Positions 1 through 8,476 of a DNA stretch of 64,000 nucleotides are shown in pieces (position 1 is the stretch's first letter; every line of letters starts with the position of its first letter). The notes under the pieces are model-generated. The model had not been told where the DNA came from. It was given only the letters and a program-made list of their open reading frames with translations, and did no database searches. The position numbers and the translations under genes are program-made. This stretch comes from a virus, in IMG/VR virus record IMGVR_UViG_3300037189_005847, positions 1-64,000 of that record; one strand, given 5' to 3'.

Positions 1-2053
1 CGGCAGCTAGTTCTACAACGCCTTTGATAACAGATCTAAATGCACCAGCAGCAGCTAGTGGGTTAGAAGCACTGAATGCGCTCAGAGTACCGTCACCGCG
101 TAGGATAGCTTTGTCGATACCACGTGCTAGACGACGAGTAGCAGCTTGACGTAGGAAGTCGATTAGAGGAAGAATTGTATCTTCTTCTTCGTCCTTGGCA
201 ATGTGAGTTGCAACCATGAATTTCTTTGGTTGTAGTTCTACCGCACCAATTTGAGCCTGACGGCTTGTTGGTATTGTGGTAAAATCAGTTACGCCAGCAG
301 CAAATGAGCCTGATGGGAACTGAGCAACGAAATCGCTTGTATCTTCGTCAGCTACTGGAATACGGAAGGATCCCGAACTTACTTCAACACGGTTAAATAG
401 TGGAGCAACCACTAGTTGTTGTTGCATTTCGTTGTATACGTTTGTGCTGAAAGCTTCATTTAGATTTGTGTCTGTTAGGACAGCTTTCATACGGTCGCCC
501 ATGCGTGTATTAAATACGTGCTTGTTTAGGGCTTTTGATAGGAATATAGCGTTTGATTTATCGCGATCTGAGAACTGCTCGTATGAACGATTGTTTTCAG
601 CATAGTGCATCTTGCTTGTTTGCATAGAATTTACTTGCTCACGATATGCTTTTAGCTGACCTTTTAGTTCAGCTAGTTCTTCCATTACGCGCGGATCGGC
701 TGAGCGGCCTGTTTGATCAGCTATATATTCTGCAGCCTCAGCTCTTAGAACAGCCTCACCGGCTTTTTCTACTAGCTGTGCAACGCGTGGTTCTGCAACA
801 GTAGCAACAGCAGCTTTGGTATCTACCTGGGCTGAAGCAGCTTTTGTGCTGATTGTGATTGGATCACCTACGTTTTCAGTAGTCATTTTGTTATTCTCCT
901 CTAGAGTTTTTTGTATATTATGGCCATATACATTCAGCATAAGATCTCTATTGCTCTCCACCGGAAGGCGTTTTAGAGTCTCTACAACCATACAAGTTTT
1001 ATTGGCTAAATAGAAATGAGATTCATTCCAATTAGTATAGTTTAGTGTGATAAGATTTAGTGTATCGTTTAATATTTTTTGTAAGTTCTTATCGTTTTTA
1101 ATATTTTCAGCAGATTTAAGCTGAAGTAATTCTATCTCTGATCTACTTATTAGAGACTTAAACTTAGATATTATATGAGTTTTTTCCTCGTCTAAGAATG
1201 TCTTTTCTTTAGTAACCAGTAATCTTAAATCGTATTCGCTATCTAAATCCCACTTGTTTATAATAGTAATATCTAGTGCATTTACTTCTAAAGTTCCACC
1301 CAGAGTATTACCTAAAGCATCGCATTTTTCAAATACAAAATTAGGATTTTCTGCAGTAGCTATTCTTGAGGTTTTATATCTGTAACCGTCTAATATAACA
1401 AAAGTCTTCTCGGTTATTTTACTAGTGTCTTCGCTTAGTAAATTGGTAAAAGGAATCTGTCTCATAGGATCTTGACCTGTTACGATTTCTTCCTCTTCTT
1501 CTTCATTGTCAACTACCTTAGAGGCTTTTTCCTTTGAAGAGGTAAATTGACCTTTGAATTCTTTATAAGTGTCGTCATTTTCAAAACTCTTACGAATAGA
1601 GAATAGTGAATTTTGGTTAGCTGGTACGCTAACTACAGATATTTCCAGCAGTTCTAGATCCTTAATTACAAAAGTATCGCTTCTCTTATCGTAGTCAGCA
1701 TCTTTGATTCTAAATCCTACGCTGAAGCTTTTTAATACTCCGTCTTTTATAAGTGTCTTTACTGCGTGTTGCTTTTCTGCGGCATCGCTCACACTTGCTT
1801 CTACAAATATACCTTTTTTATCTACAGTAATATTATTTACTCTACCAATAGGTTTACCGTGGTCGTGTTGATATAGAAGAATAGGATTTCTTCTAAAGTT
1901 TTCTACACCCTTAGCCCACGCATTTGATAGTACTATATCACCTGTTCTATCTTTGTCAGCAGTGTTAGCATAGCCAGCAATTTTTAAAGCTTTATTATCA
2001 GCAATACCCTTGACTGCAAAATCATCGGTATCAATGTAAAATGTTTTTTGCAT
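1..2053 (-). CDS. Prohead protease fused in frame to HK97-type major capsid protein (3' end outside window)
   Basis: One frame stays open from the ATG at 2053 to the window edge; I translated it line by line and found no stop. Residues 1-160 look like an HK97-family prohead protease: His63/His65 in QHDHGKPIG, Ser109/Ser111 in KSFSVGF, and an acidic LEISVVSVP segment. Residues 160-389 are a lysine/glutamate-rich linker. From Met390 (base 886) the protein reads as an HK97-like capsid protein: an N-terminal delta-like region, then segments such as NTRMGDRMKAVLTDTN and RRLARGIDKAILRGDG. Capsid and protease are normally separate genes. A Shine-Dalgarno sequence just before Met390 would allow free capsid protein to be made as well. 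Transcribed leftwards after portal. Function is well supported; whether the fusion is translated through is inference. Confidence 0.85.
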   Translation of the reverse strand, partial: MQKTFYIDTDDFAVKGIADNKALKIAGYANTADKDRTGDIVLSNAWAKGVENFRRNPILLYQHDHGKPIGRVNNITVDKKGIFVEASVSDAAEKQHAVKTLIKDGVLKSFSVGFRIKDADYDKRSDTFVIKDLELLEISVVSVPANQNSLFSIRKSFENDDTYKEFKGQFTSSKEKASKVVDNEEEEEEIVTGQDPMRQIPFTNLLSEDTSKITEKTFVILDGYRYKTSRIATAENPNFVFEKCDALGNTLGGTLEVNALDITIINKWDLDSEYDLRLLVTKEKTFLDEEKTHIISKFKSLISRSEIELLQLKSAENIKNDKNLQKILNDTLNLITLNYTNWNESHFYLANKTCMVVETLKRLPVESNRDLMLNVYGHNIQKTLEENNKMTTENVGDPITISTKAASAQVDTKAAVATVAEPRVAQLVEKAGEAVLRAEAAEYIADQTGRSADPRVMEELAELKGQLKAYREQVNSMQTSKMHYAENNRSYEQFSDRDKSNAIFLSKALNKHVFNTRMGDRMKAVLTDTNLNEAFSTNVYNEMQQQLVVAPLFNRVEVSSGSFRIPVADEDTSDFVAQFPSGSFAAGVTDFTTIPTSRQAQIGAVELQPKKFMVATHIAKDEEEDTILPLIDFLRQAATRRLARGIDKAILRGDGTLSAFSASNPLAAAGAFRSVIKGVVELAA
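884..903 (-). promoter_or_regulatory. Internal ribosome-binding site and start of the capsid part
   Basis: On the minus strand AGAGGAG lies about eight bases before an in-frame ATG at 886-884, inside the open frame shared by protease and capsid. It suggests independent initiation of major capsid protein, giving more capsid than protease from one frame. Confidence 0.7.
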
Positions 2054-2063
2054 TGTATGCTCC

Positions 2064-3314
2064 TTAAGTTTCTTTAGCTGCATCGTTTGGAATATCGTCT
2101 ACAGCTTCATTAGTAGGCCTGCCTCCAATAGATGGATTAGTAGCACTTCCTGTGATGTTTTGAGGCATCCTGATAGTGTTAGTATCGGCAGTGTCCATTT
2201 TAGCAAACCCAAGCTTTACTCTTGCTTCATCAGCAGTTATTATACCAGAATTAACTAAACTAACATAGTATTGACTCTGCGTCCTAAGATCTGGTTGTAA
2301 TGCAGTTATTACAGTTTTGTCAGGTCTGATAAGGCTAGAGTTAAAATATTGTGTAAATGCACTAGCGAACATAGAAACTATTGGAAGTATGGTATGCTCG
2401 TAAAACAGTACTTGGTTTGCAGCAATGTTAGCATTATTTCCGCTTTTCATAAGAACATATGGAACACCTAGGGCTTTTGCCATATCTTGTTCTAAACGCT
2501 CAATACTTGCTTCAAAGTCCAAACTCTGAAAGTTAACATCGCTAAACTTATCTACTTTTAATCCGCCATCTAATATGGCAGGGCTTCTAGCACCATCAAA
2601 CATAGTGGCATAGCTAGAGCGCCAGGACTGTAGAAGTCTATCTTTTACTTTTGTATTAAGTACCGAGTCAGTGGTTAACACAACTCCAGGTACTGCATTG
2701 TTTTTAAAGAACTGCTTCTGAAACTTTAATAGTGCGTTATAGATATTTATTATGTTATCTAAACTCTTTATAGGGCTCTTACCTCTAAATATGCTTTCAT
2801 CATTATCCATCTTAATGTGAATGATTTCTTCCGCGCTAAATTCAATAGAACTCTGATTCTTACTGTCTCTAGAGCCGGTAGCATAACTAGAATAGTTTGA
2901 GGTTACTAAGAAAAGATAACCTTTAATAAAAGTTTTTGGATCTGTTATTATCTGTACGTCGTTAGCTGGAAGTACATATAAGTTAGTTCCGTCATAATAG
3001 AAGAATGCGTTTCCGTCAATTATTAAATCAAAATAAGCTCTTCTAAATAGTTTTATTCTGTCTTCAAATGGGTTTGGTCTATCATTTAAAAGCTTATTAA
3101 GTTTTTTAGCCGGTCCGCCGTTAGTAATATCAAAAGGCACTTCTACACAAGCACTTACTATCATTTCTACAGCGCGATGTATAACCTCTATTTGATCATA
3201 TGCAGCTCTGTAATCTACGTTAGTTTGTGGGCTAGCAAAAGGCTGACGAGTGTGAATCTGCGGTTGTGCAGGATTAAGCTTCTCTACTAACCAATTTATA
3301 GGTCCTCTTGCCAT
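2064..3314 (-). CDS. Portal protein
   Basis: 416 aa, the usual length of HK97-type portals (Phage_portal family). Family-like segments include the N-terminal RAVEMIVSACVEVPFDI, the central GNAFFYYDGTNLYVLPA and KSGNNANIAANQVLFYEHTI, and a C-terminal DEARVKLG. It forms the dodecameric channel at the capsid vertex. Its start overlaps the end of the HNH gene by 19 bases and the protease-capsid gene follows, the normal packaging-module order. Confidence 0.9.
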   Translation of the reverse strand: MARGPINWLVEKLNPAQPQIHTRQPFASPQTNVDYRAAYDQIEVIHRAVEMIVSACVEVPFDITNGGPAKKLNKLLNDRPNPFEDRIKLFRRAYFDLIIDGNAFFYYDGTNLYVLPANDVQIITDPKTFIKGYLFLVTSNYSSYATGSRDSKNQSSIEFSAEEIIHIKMDNDESIFRGKSPIKSLDNIINIYNALLKFQKQFFKNNAVPGVVLTTDSVLNTKVKDRLLQSWRSSYATMFDGARSPAILDGGLKVDKFSDVNFQSLDFEASIERLEQDMAKALGVPYVLMKSGNNANIAANQVLFYEHTILPIVSMFASAFTQYFNSSLIRPDKTVITALQPDLRTQSQYYVSLVNSGIITADEARVKLGFAKMDTADTNTIRMPQNITGSATNPSIGGRPTNEAVDDIPNDAAKET

Positions 3315-3706
3315 TGTTGCTCATCTCCGTACTTATCTCGTTGTTTATAAATCCACTCTCTTACACGTTCACCCATGTAGTTTGAGTACGACTTCCCATA
3401 TATTTGATGTAGCTTTAAATGGTGTGTCTTGCACAAGGAATATAAATTATCGTTAGATAGCTTATCTAAATTGTCTTGTTCAAACTTGCCTCTGTTTAAA
3501 ACTACATCTTCATCGCACGAAATAAATACTCTGTTAACACGCAGCCAATTATTCCATAACTCACTTATGCTATAAATGTGATGAAGTTCTATATCTTGCT
3601 CGGCACCGCAAATAAAACAAGGCTCTTTATCCTTGTAGTTTTTCTTTATTCCGTCTCGTACCCACTTAACAGGTAGTCTAGTAAGTTTTTTATCGGGTTC
3701 TTTCAT
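3296..3706 (-). CDS. HNH endonuclease in the terminase-portal interval
   Basis: 136 aa. A Cys-x2-Cys (CFICG), then ELHHIYS, a downstream SLCKTHHLKLH and a conserved Asn in the core form a zinc-stabilised HNH fold. It sits between large terminase and portal, where HNH proteins of HK97-like phages often assist terminase in genome cutting. A free-standing homing endonuclease is the alternative; the sequence does not decide. Overlap with portal implies co-translation. Confidence 0.75.
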   Translation of the reverse strand: MKEPDKKLTRLPVKWVRDGIKKNYKDKEPCFICGAEQDIELHHIYSISELWNNWLRVNRVFISCDEDVVLNRGKFEQDNLDKLSNDNLYSLCKTHHLKLHQIYGKSYSNYMGERVREWIYKQRDKYGDEQQWQEDL

Positions 3707-3773
3707 TTCTTATCCTATTATAAGTCTAAAAATTCACAAAGTCAAAAATTAAAATGTAAAAAATATAAGTTGT

Positions 3774-5057
3774 TTATCCAGTATATATATCTACCGCACT
3801 AGACTTAGTGTAAGTATAAATTGCATATCTGATAGCATCACAAGCGTGGCTCGACCAGTCGTGCACAGGTTTTACTTTTTCAGTCCTTGAATTCCAGCGA
3901 TAGGCGGTCATACTTTTATGGCTGTGGTATGCATTATTCATATCAAATATTATCTTATCTTGAGTTACAAGGCTCTGTATGTGTGCTATACCGTCAGTAA
4001 CGCTTTTTACAGCATTGTCACAATATATATCGTACTCATAGGCTAGGTCTGCTTTTGTTTGTTGTGCGGCACTGTCTATGTATATCAGCTCAATGCCCCA
4101 GTGATCAATGAGTTCTCGTATGCGCTCAGCGTGTACACTGGTAGCAGCTTCACTGGCTATATATTCATCTACAACGAAAAAATTTATATCATCTGTGGCA
4201 ATAACTATAAATGCAGTATCATCACGGAAACCCATGTCCAAGCCTGCAAGGAAAGTAAAACGTTGATCCCCTGGGGTGATCTTATACGGCGCCTCTTCAC
4301 TGGTTAGGTCTACTAGATGCTTATCATCATCTATCTTATAAATCTGCCCCTCAAAGCTTGCCCATTCACAATAGTATTCTTGTCTGAATATGGCTTCTGG
4401 CAGAGAGCGCTTAGCCTCTTCAATGTCAGATTTTTGAAGTCTTGGATTTGAGTGCCAAGGATAAAGCCCACTACCCCAATCTTCAAACTCACTGCTCTGA
4501 CCACGTTGATAATACTCGTATAGATAGTTTTCCTTGCCGCGAGGAGTGCTGATAAATAGTGCCCGAGAATCGGGGAAGGTGGAAAGAGCCGGTCGGAGGT
4601 CTCGTGTAAAGTATTCGTCATCTGCTATCAGTGCGGCTTCGTCTACTATCAGGAAGTTAGCAGCACGACCAACTAGAGAACTACGATTTTCTGCAGACAA
4701 TAGACGAAGAGTACTGTCATTTATCAACTGAACTACGTGGTCTTTCTGGTTATACTTTTTTGTTTCAATACCGAAACTTTCAATTAGTTGAGCAGTATAA
4801 TCCCAGATAATCGAACTCAGGTTAAAGTTGGGTGCTACTACCAACACTTGTTGGTTAGGTTCTAGTAGCTTACTTAGAGCTAGTACAGCAGCTGCACTAG
4901 ACTTACCAGTACGGCGAGCACTGATATGAACCCAGAATCGTTTTTCTGATAGCCCGTCAATCATAGCTTGTTGACTTGGATTAAAATCTTTAAATCCATA
5001 CTTGTCTGGCAGCTTAGAGGCTAATTTGTTTATTGGTATCCTAAAGTAGTCTTGCAT
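3774..5057 (-). CDS. Terminase large subunit
   Basis: 427 aa. ATPase domain: Walker A at residues 46-53 (SARRTGKS), Walker B FLIVDE at 135-140, coupling motif STPRG at 170-174. RNase H-like nuclease domain: acidic residues Asp274 (LAGLDMGF), Asp328 (IYIDSAA) and Asp407 (SHACDAIRYAI). It packages DNA into the prohead through the portal. The small-terminase candidate is far away at 17743-18192, an unusual separation. Confidence 0.95.
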   Translation of the reverse strand: MQDYFRIPINKLASKLPDKYGFKDFNPSQQAMIDGLSEKRFWVHISARRTGKSSAAAVLALSKLLEPNQQVLVVAPNFNLSSIIWDYTAQLIESFGIETKKYNQKDHVVQLINDSTLRLLSAENRSSLVGRAANFLIVDEAALIADDEYFTRDLRPALSTFPDSRALFISTPRGKENYLYEYYQRGQSSEFEDWGSGLYPWHSNPRLQKSDIEEAKRSLPEAIFRQEYYCEWASFEGQIYKIDDDKHLVDLTSEEAPYKITPGDQRFTFLAGLDMGFRDDTAFIVIATDDINFFVVDEYIASEAATSVHAERIRELIDHWGIELIYIDSAAQQTKADLAYEYDIYCDNAVKSVTDGIAHIQSLVTQDKIIFDMNNAYHSHKSMTAYRWNSRTEKVKPVHDWSSHACDAIRYAIYTYTKSSAVDIYTG

Positions 5058-5065
5058 TATATTCC

Positions 5066-7504
5066 TTAAGTTATAGTGTAGCTCTGTACGAGCATTTTAT
5101 CGGACCCAGCTACGAAAAGCCTATCTCCATATGGAGTAATATGCATAGCTGCTATGTTAAAATCTCCACCCGACGAATAGGTGTTAGCCAGTGTTAAATT
5201 GAGTGCCATACTGGACACTGTAGCTAAGTCCCAAGCAGTAGCCAAAGTAATCCTGTATATTTGACCGGTAGAAGTGCTTACAAAAATATGTTTACCTGTA
5301 GTTGCAATTATCATATCTGTCCAAGAATTAGATCCTATACTATAGCTGGTACTAAGAGTTGCAGTAGATATTGACCAAGCAGTAGATAAGTTGTAAGCAT
5401 ATATCCTATTGTTAGATTTGCCTAAGGAGAACATTCTGGTGCCGTCATTACTGAATACTACTTTTACCATATTAGTATCGTCTGTTAGTTGTCTAGTTGT
5501 GGCGCTAGTAGATGATACACTCCACGGAGGGGCTACATTGTAAGGAGCTACAGATTCATAAGGAGAGCTAACTGATATATTATAATATGTGCCTCCGTTG
5601 GGTCTAAAAAATAACCCAACATTGGTAGTAGTACCGGTACTTCTAGTGTTACTTACTACTCCTCCGGATAAAGAACTTAGATTCCAAGAGTTGCTAAAAG
5701 TGCTCGAAAATACATATCTACTGCCATTCATAAAATATGCCTGCTTACCGTCAGGCTTGAAGTATATTCCAGTATAATCAGCTGTGCGCTCTCCGTCAGA
5801 TAAGTATCTATTTAAGTACAAGTAGCCAGCACCTGCCGAAGCAATACTTAAACTAATGGCATTGGCAGAAAAATCGTAAGTTATGTCTGATATAACTGTG
5901 CTTACATCATCATTAACATATAGATGAGTATTATCACCTTTAATAAATATACCTTCAGCCCTGTCAACTCCTGTAATGCTTGCAGTAGTGTTAGCAGAAG
6001 AAGGAGTTAGTAAAAATGGGGTACTCATAGGAAGTCGTACTAATATTCTACTGTTAAATATAGTAGTGAATATTGCACCGCCGTCTTCTTGTATAGCTAA
6101 ATTAGTTAAACTTCCAAATCCAATTCTAGGATTATAAACATTGGATGAGTACGCCAGCGAAGCTGTATTCATATAAGAACCCATTGTGTATTGGTATATG
6201 TTATCTGAAGATACGGTATACACACTCAAACCATTATTAGCTATGGCGAGTCCAGCAGCATTACTAGTCATTTGAGATAGATGTTGCATAGAAGTGGAAG
6301 TATTAGAGATCGTAGCTGATTGAACATTCCAAGATTCAGATAGCGAGTAAGCAAACATAAAATGTTCGTCTCCACTTGCAACATACATAGTATTTCCAGA
6401 ATTGTTAAAAGAAATACCTCCTAGGCCTGCGTAGCCTATATAATTTCCTATTCCTATTCTAGGGTTAAAAGTGCTAGTAGACGATATAGAGTTTACGTTC
6501 CATGGAGATGTTAATTTGTACTGTACAATACTGCTACTGCTAGCTTGTCCGTTACTCACGTATATATTAGCACCGTCGCTAGAAAAAGATAACGTTCTAG
6601 AAGTGCTGGCAGTTGCAGCTATACTGACATTAGAAGTTTTACTAGCTGAAGAAAAAACCCAAGGAGTGTCTGTAGTATACTGATCTAGGTTATTATTAAG
6701 ATCATCTATTGCATAGAAGTAATTGCCCTCAGGTGACATCCTGATACCTTTAGTGGTATAAGATGGCGGGAAACCAAAAGTAGTTGTGCCTGTTGATATG
6801 CTGCTTATATTCCATGCAGTGCTTAGTGGAAATCTTGCCAAAAAAGACTGACTAGTTATATACAGCACAGTCCCATCAGTTTTAAAGTCCATACCTTCTA
6901 AAGGAGTTATAGAGGTGTATGGTGCCATATCTATTGAATAGGTGAGAGAAATAGTAGATAAATCAAAAGGAGTACTAAGAGCATATTGATAAACGTATCT
7001 ACTTCCCAACCCTAAAACATATAAAATAGTGCCATCAGGTTTCATTACTACGTCTGATATAGAATTAAGTACTCCTGGTAAGGATGCGAACTTTGCATCA
7101 GGAGTAGGTTCTTGAACAGTAGACAAGTTCCATGCAGTACCTAGCCTATAGGTTACTAAGGTTTTATTTGTTAAAATTAGTAGTAAGGTCAAGCCATCAG
7201 AACTTATTGACCCTGAGTATATGTCAGTAAGCTTAGGCAAGAATATATTAGTAGCTGTATAACTTCTAGTAGCCAACTTCCAAGGAGTTCCTAAACTATA
7301 CTCTTCAACAGAGAAGTAGTTTACTATAAAAAGCTTAGTGCCGTCTCTACTAATTTGTATAGAAGCGGCACCAAAACTACTACACGCAGTGTATGGTACA
7401 TCATCATTGTAATCTGGTACTGCAGTGCTTAAGTTCCAAGCATTCGCAGTTCTTCTCTGACCTATACCTGCAGCGGACTGTATGTATTTACTTAATACAC
7501 TCAT
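5066..7504 (-). CDS. Beta-propeller-like repetitive virion protein
   Basis: 812 aa from the ATG at 7504, which overlaps the upstream stop as TAATG; a longer frame begins at 7540 but overlaps the neighbour. It consists of about fourteen repeats of roughly 50 residues. Each ends in a motif like (S/A)(T/P)(P/A)W(N/D)(L/I)ST and contains an element like SxDGTxLYV, the pattern of NHL/YncE-type propeller blades. Placement among tail-fibre genes suggests a receptor-binding or sugar-binding surface protein. Exact role unknown. Confidence 0.65.
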   Translation of the reverse strand: MSVLSKYIQSAAGIGQRRTANAWNLSTAVPDYNDDVPYTACSSFGAASIQISRDGTKLFIVNYFSVEEYSLGTPWKLATRSYTATNIFLPKLTDIYSGSISSDGLTLLLILTNKTLVTYRLGTAWNLSTVQEPTPDAKFASLPGVLNSISDVVMKPDGTILYVLGLGSRYVYQYALSTPFDLSTISLTYSIDMAPYTSITPLEGMDFKTDGTVLYITSQSFLARFPLSTAWNISSISTGTTTFGFPPSYTTKGIRMSPEGNYFYAIDDLNNNLDQYTTDTPWVFSSASKTSNVSIAATASTSRTLSFSSDGANIYVSNGQASSSSIVQYKLTSPWNVNSISSTSTFNPRIGIGNYIGYAGLGGISFNNSGNTMYVASGDEHFMFAYSLSESWNVQSATISNTSTSMQHLSQMTSNAAGLAIANNGLSVYTVSSDNIYQYTMGSYMNTASLAYSSNVYNPRIGFGSLTNLAIQEDGGAIFTTIFNSRILVRLPMSTPFLLTPSSANTTASITGVDRAEGIFIKGDNTHLYVNDDVSTVISDITYDFSANAISLSIASAGAGYLYLNRYLSDGERTADYTGIYFKPDGKQAYFMNGSRYVFSSTFSNSWNLSSLSGGVVSNTRSTGTTTNVGLFFRPNGGTYYNISVSSPYESVAPYNVAPPWSVSSTSATTRQLTDDTNMVKVVFSNDGTRMFSLGKSNNRIYAYNLSTAWSISTATLSTSYSIGSNSWTDMIIATTGKHIFVSTSTGQIYRITLATAWDLATVSSMALNLTLANTYSSGGDFNIAAMHITPYGDRLFVAGSDKMLVQSYTIT

Positions 7505-8376
7505 TAGGCCATAGACTCCCCAGCTAATAAACCAAACCAATTAGTACCCTGGTCGTAAGTGAAAAATACATATATGTCTGTCTCTCCAGTAGCAGGTGCT
7601 ATCGGCTGAGACCCGCTACTCCATCTTACGCTAGCAGGCCAAGTGAGAGAATGGCTGCCCCCAGCAGTAACTAGTAATGTAAAACCATAAGCAATGCCTG
7701 AAGCTGGAGGATTGGTAAATGTAAATGTTGTATTTCCACTAGTGGTTAGAGTAAATACTGTACCTGTTTGACCGTTTATAGCAACAGAAGTACCAGATAG
7801 CGTACCTCTAGTCTCATAGTATACGGTACTGTAAGTATTACCACTAACTTGAAGCTTGTAAGTGGGGGTAGCCGTACCTATACCCACATTTAAAGCACCA
7901 GTGTAATATACATAGCTATTATCAGTTTGCCATATATTAGCTGCTGTACTAGTTCCAGAACCTATTGCAATCAACGAGGTTCTAGATTCATTAACAAGAT
8001 AAAGTTTATCTTCATCACGTATTCTTACTATTTCACCACTCTGAAAGTAATTATTAGACAATGCCGAAGTTGCTTGCGCTAAGTTATTCTGCGTTATATG
8101 AGATATGCCTTCACGAGTATATCCAGAATATAACGGATGACTAGGACTATTAGTATCATATACAAATAGTCTTCCGTCTTGTGGCCTGGTACCGCCCTGC
8201 CTCCAAAGCATTCCATTTTGTAGACCTAGTACTCCTTCTAAATCTACTGATGCAGAAGCGGGTGCTGCAGTACTATAAAAATTCTGCAGTAGTGCTTGTA
8301 GAGATGAGTTGTGATTTACTCTGCCCCTACTAATAGTACTCACTGCTCTGGGTGTTACAAATACGTTTGATGTCAT
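7504..8376 (-). CDS. Tail fibre-associated protein
   Basis: 290 aa. Residues around 165-180 (VGIGTATPTYKLQVSG) match the VGIGTxxPxxxLxV motif common in phage fibres ahead of chaperone or knob domains. The C-terminal 90 residues are Thr/Gly/Ser-rich beta sequence. Preceded by about 100 bases of AT-rich intergenic DNA. Probably a fibre or adhesin subunit. Confidence 0.6.
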   Translation of the reverse strand: MTSNVFVTPRAVSTISRGRVNHNSSLQALLQNFYSTAAPASASVDLEGVLGLQNGMLWRQGGTRPQDGRLFVYDTNSPSHPLYSGYTREGISHITQNNLAQATSALSNNYFQSGEIVRIRDEDKLYLVNESRTSLIAIGSGTSTAANIWQTDNSYVYYTGALNVGIGTATPTYKLQVSGNTYSTVYYETRGTLSGTSVAINGQTGTVFTLTTSGNTTFTFTNPPASGIAYGFTLLVTAGGSHSLTWPASVRWSSGSQPIAPATGETDIYVFFTYDQGTNWFGLLAGESMA

Positions 8377-8476
8377 TTTATCTTCCTATTTAAGGTTATA
8401 ACCTAATATATAATTTACAATTTTTATAGCACTATGTCCAGCACTATTTTATAGTATTTAACTTGTCTCGTTACTA
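8377..8476 (-). other. AT-rich intergenic gap in the tail-fibre cluster
   Basis: No open frame. CTATAAAATAG- and CTATAAAAATTG-like sequences read on the minus strand, but no -35 at a normal spacing, so a promoter is possible, not shown. Confidence 0.3.

Noticed and set aside
4059-4731. Open frames on either strand inside the terminase gene, and similar ones inside fibre genes
   Set aside because: They are shadows of strongly supported genes, with unlikely composition and no ribosome-binding sites.
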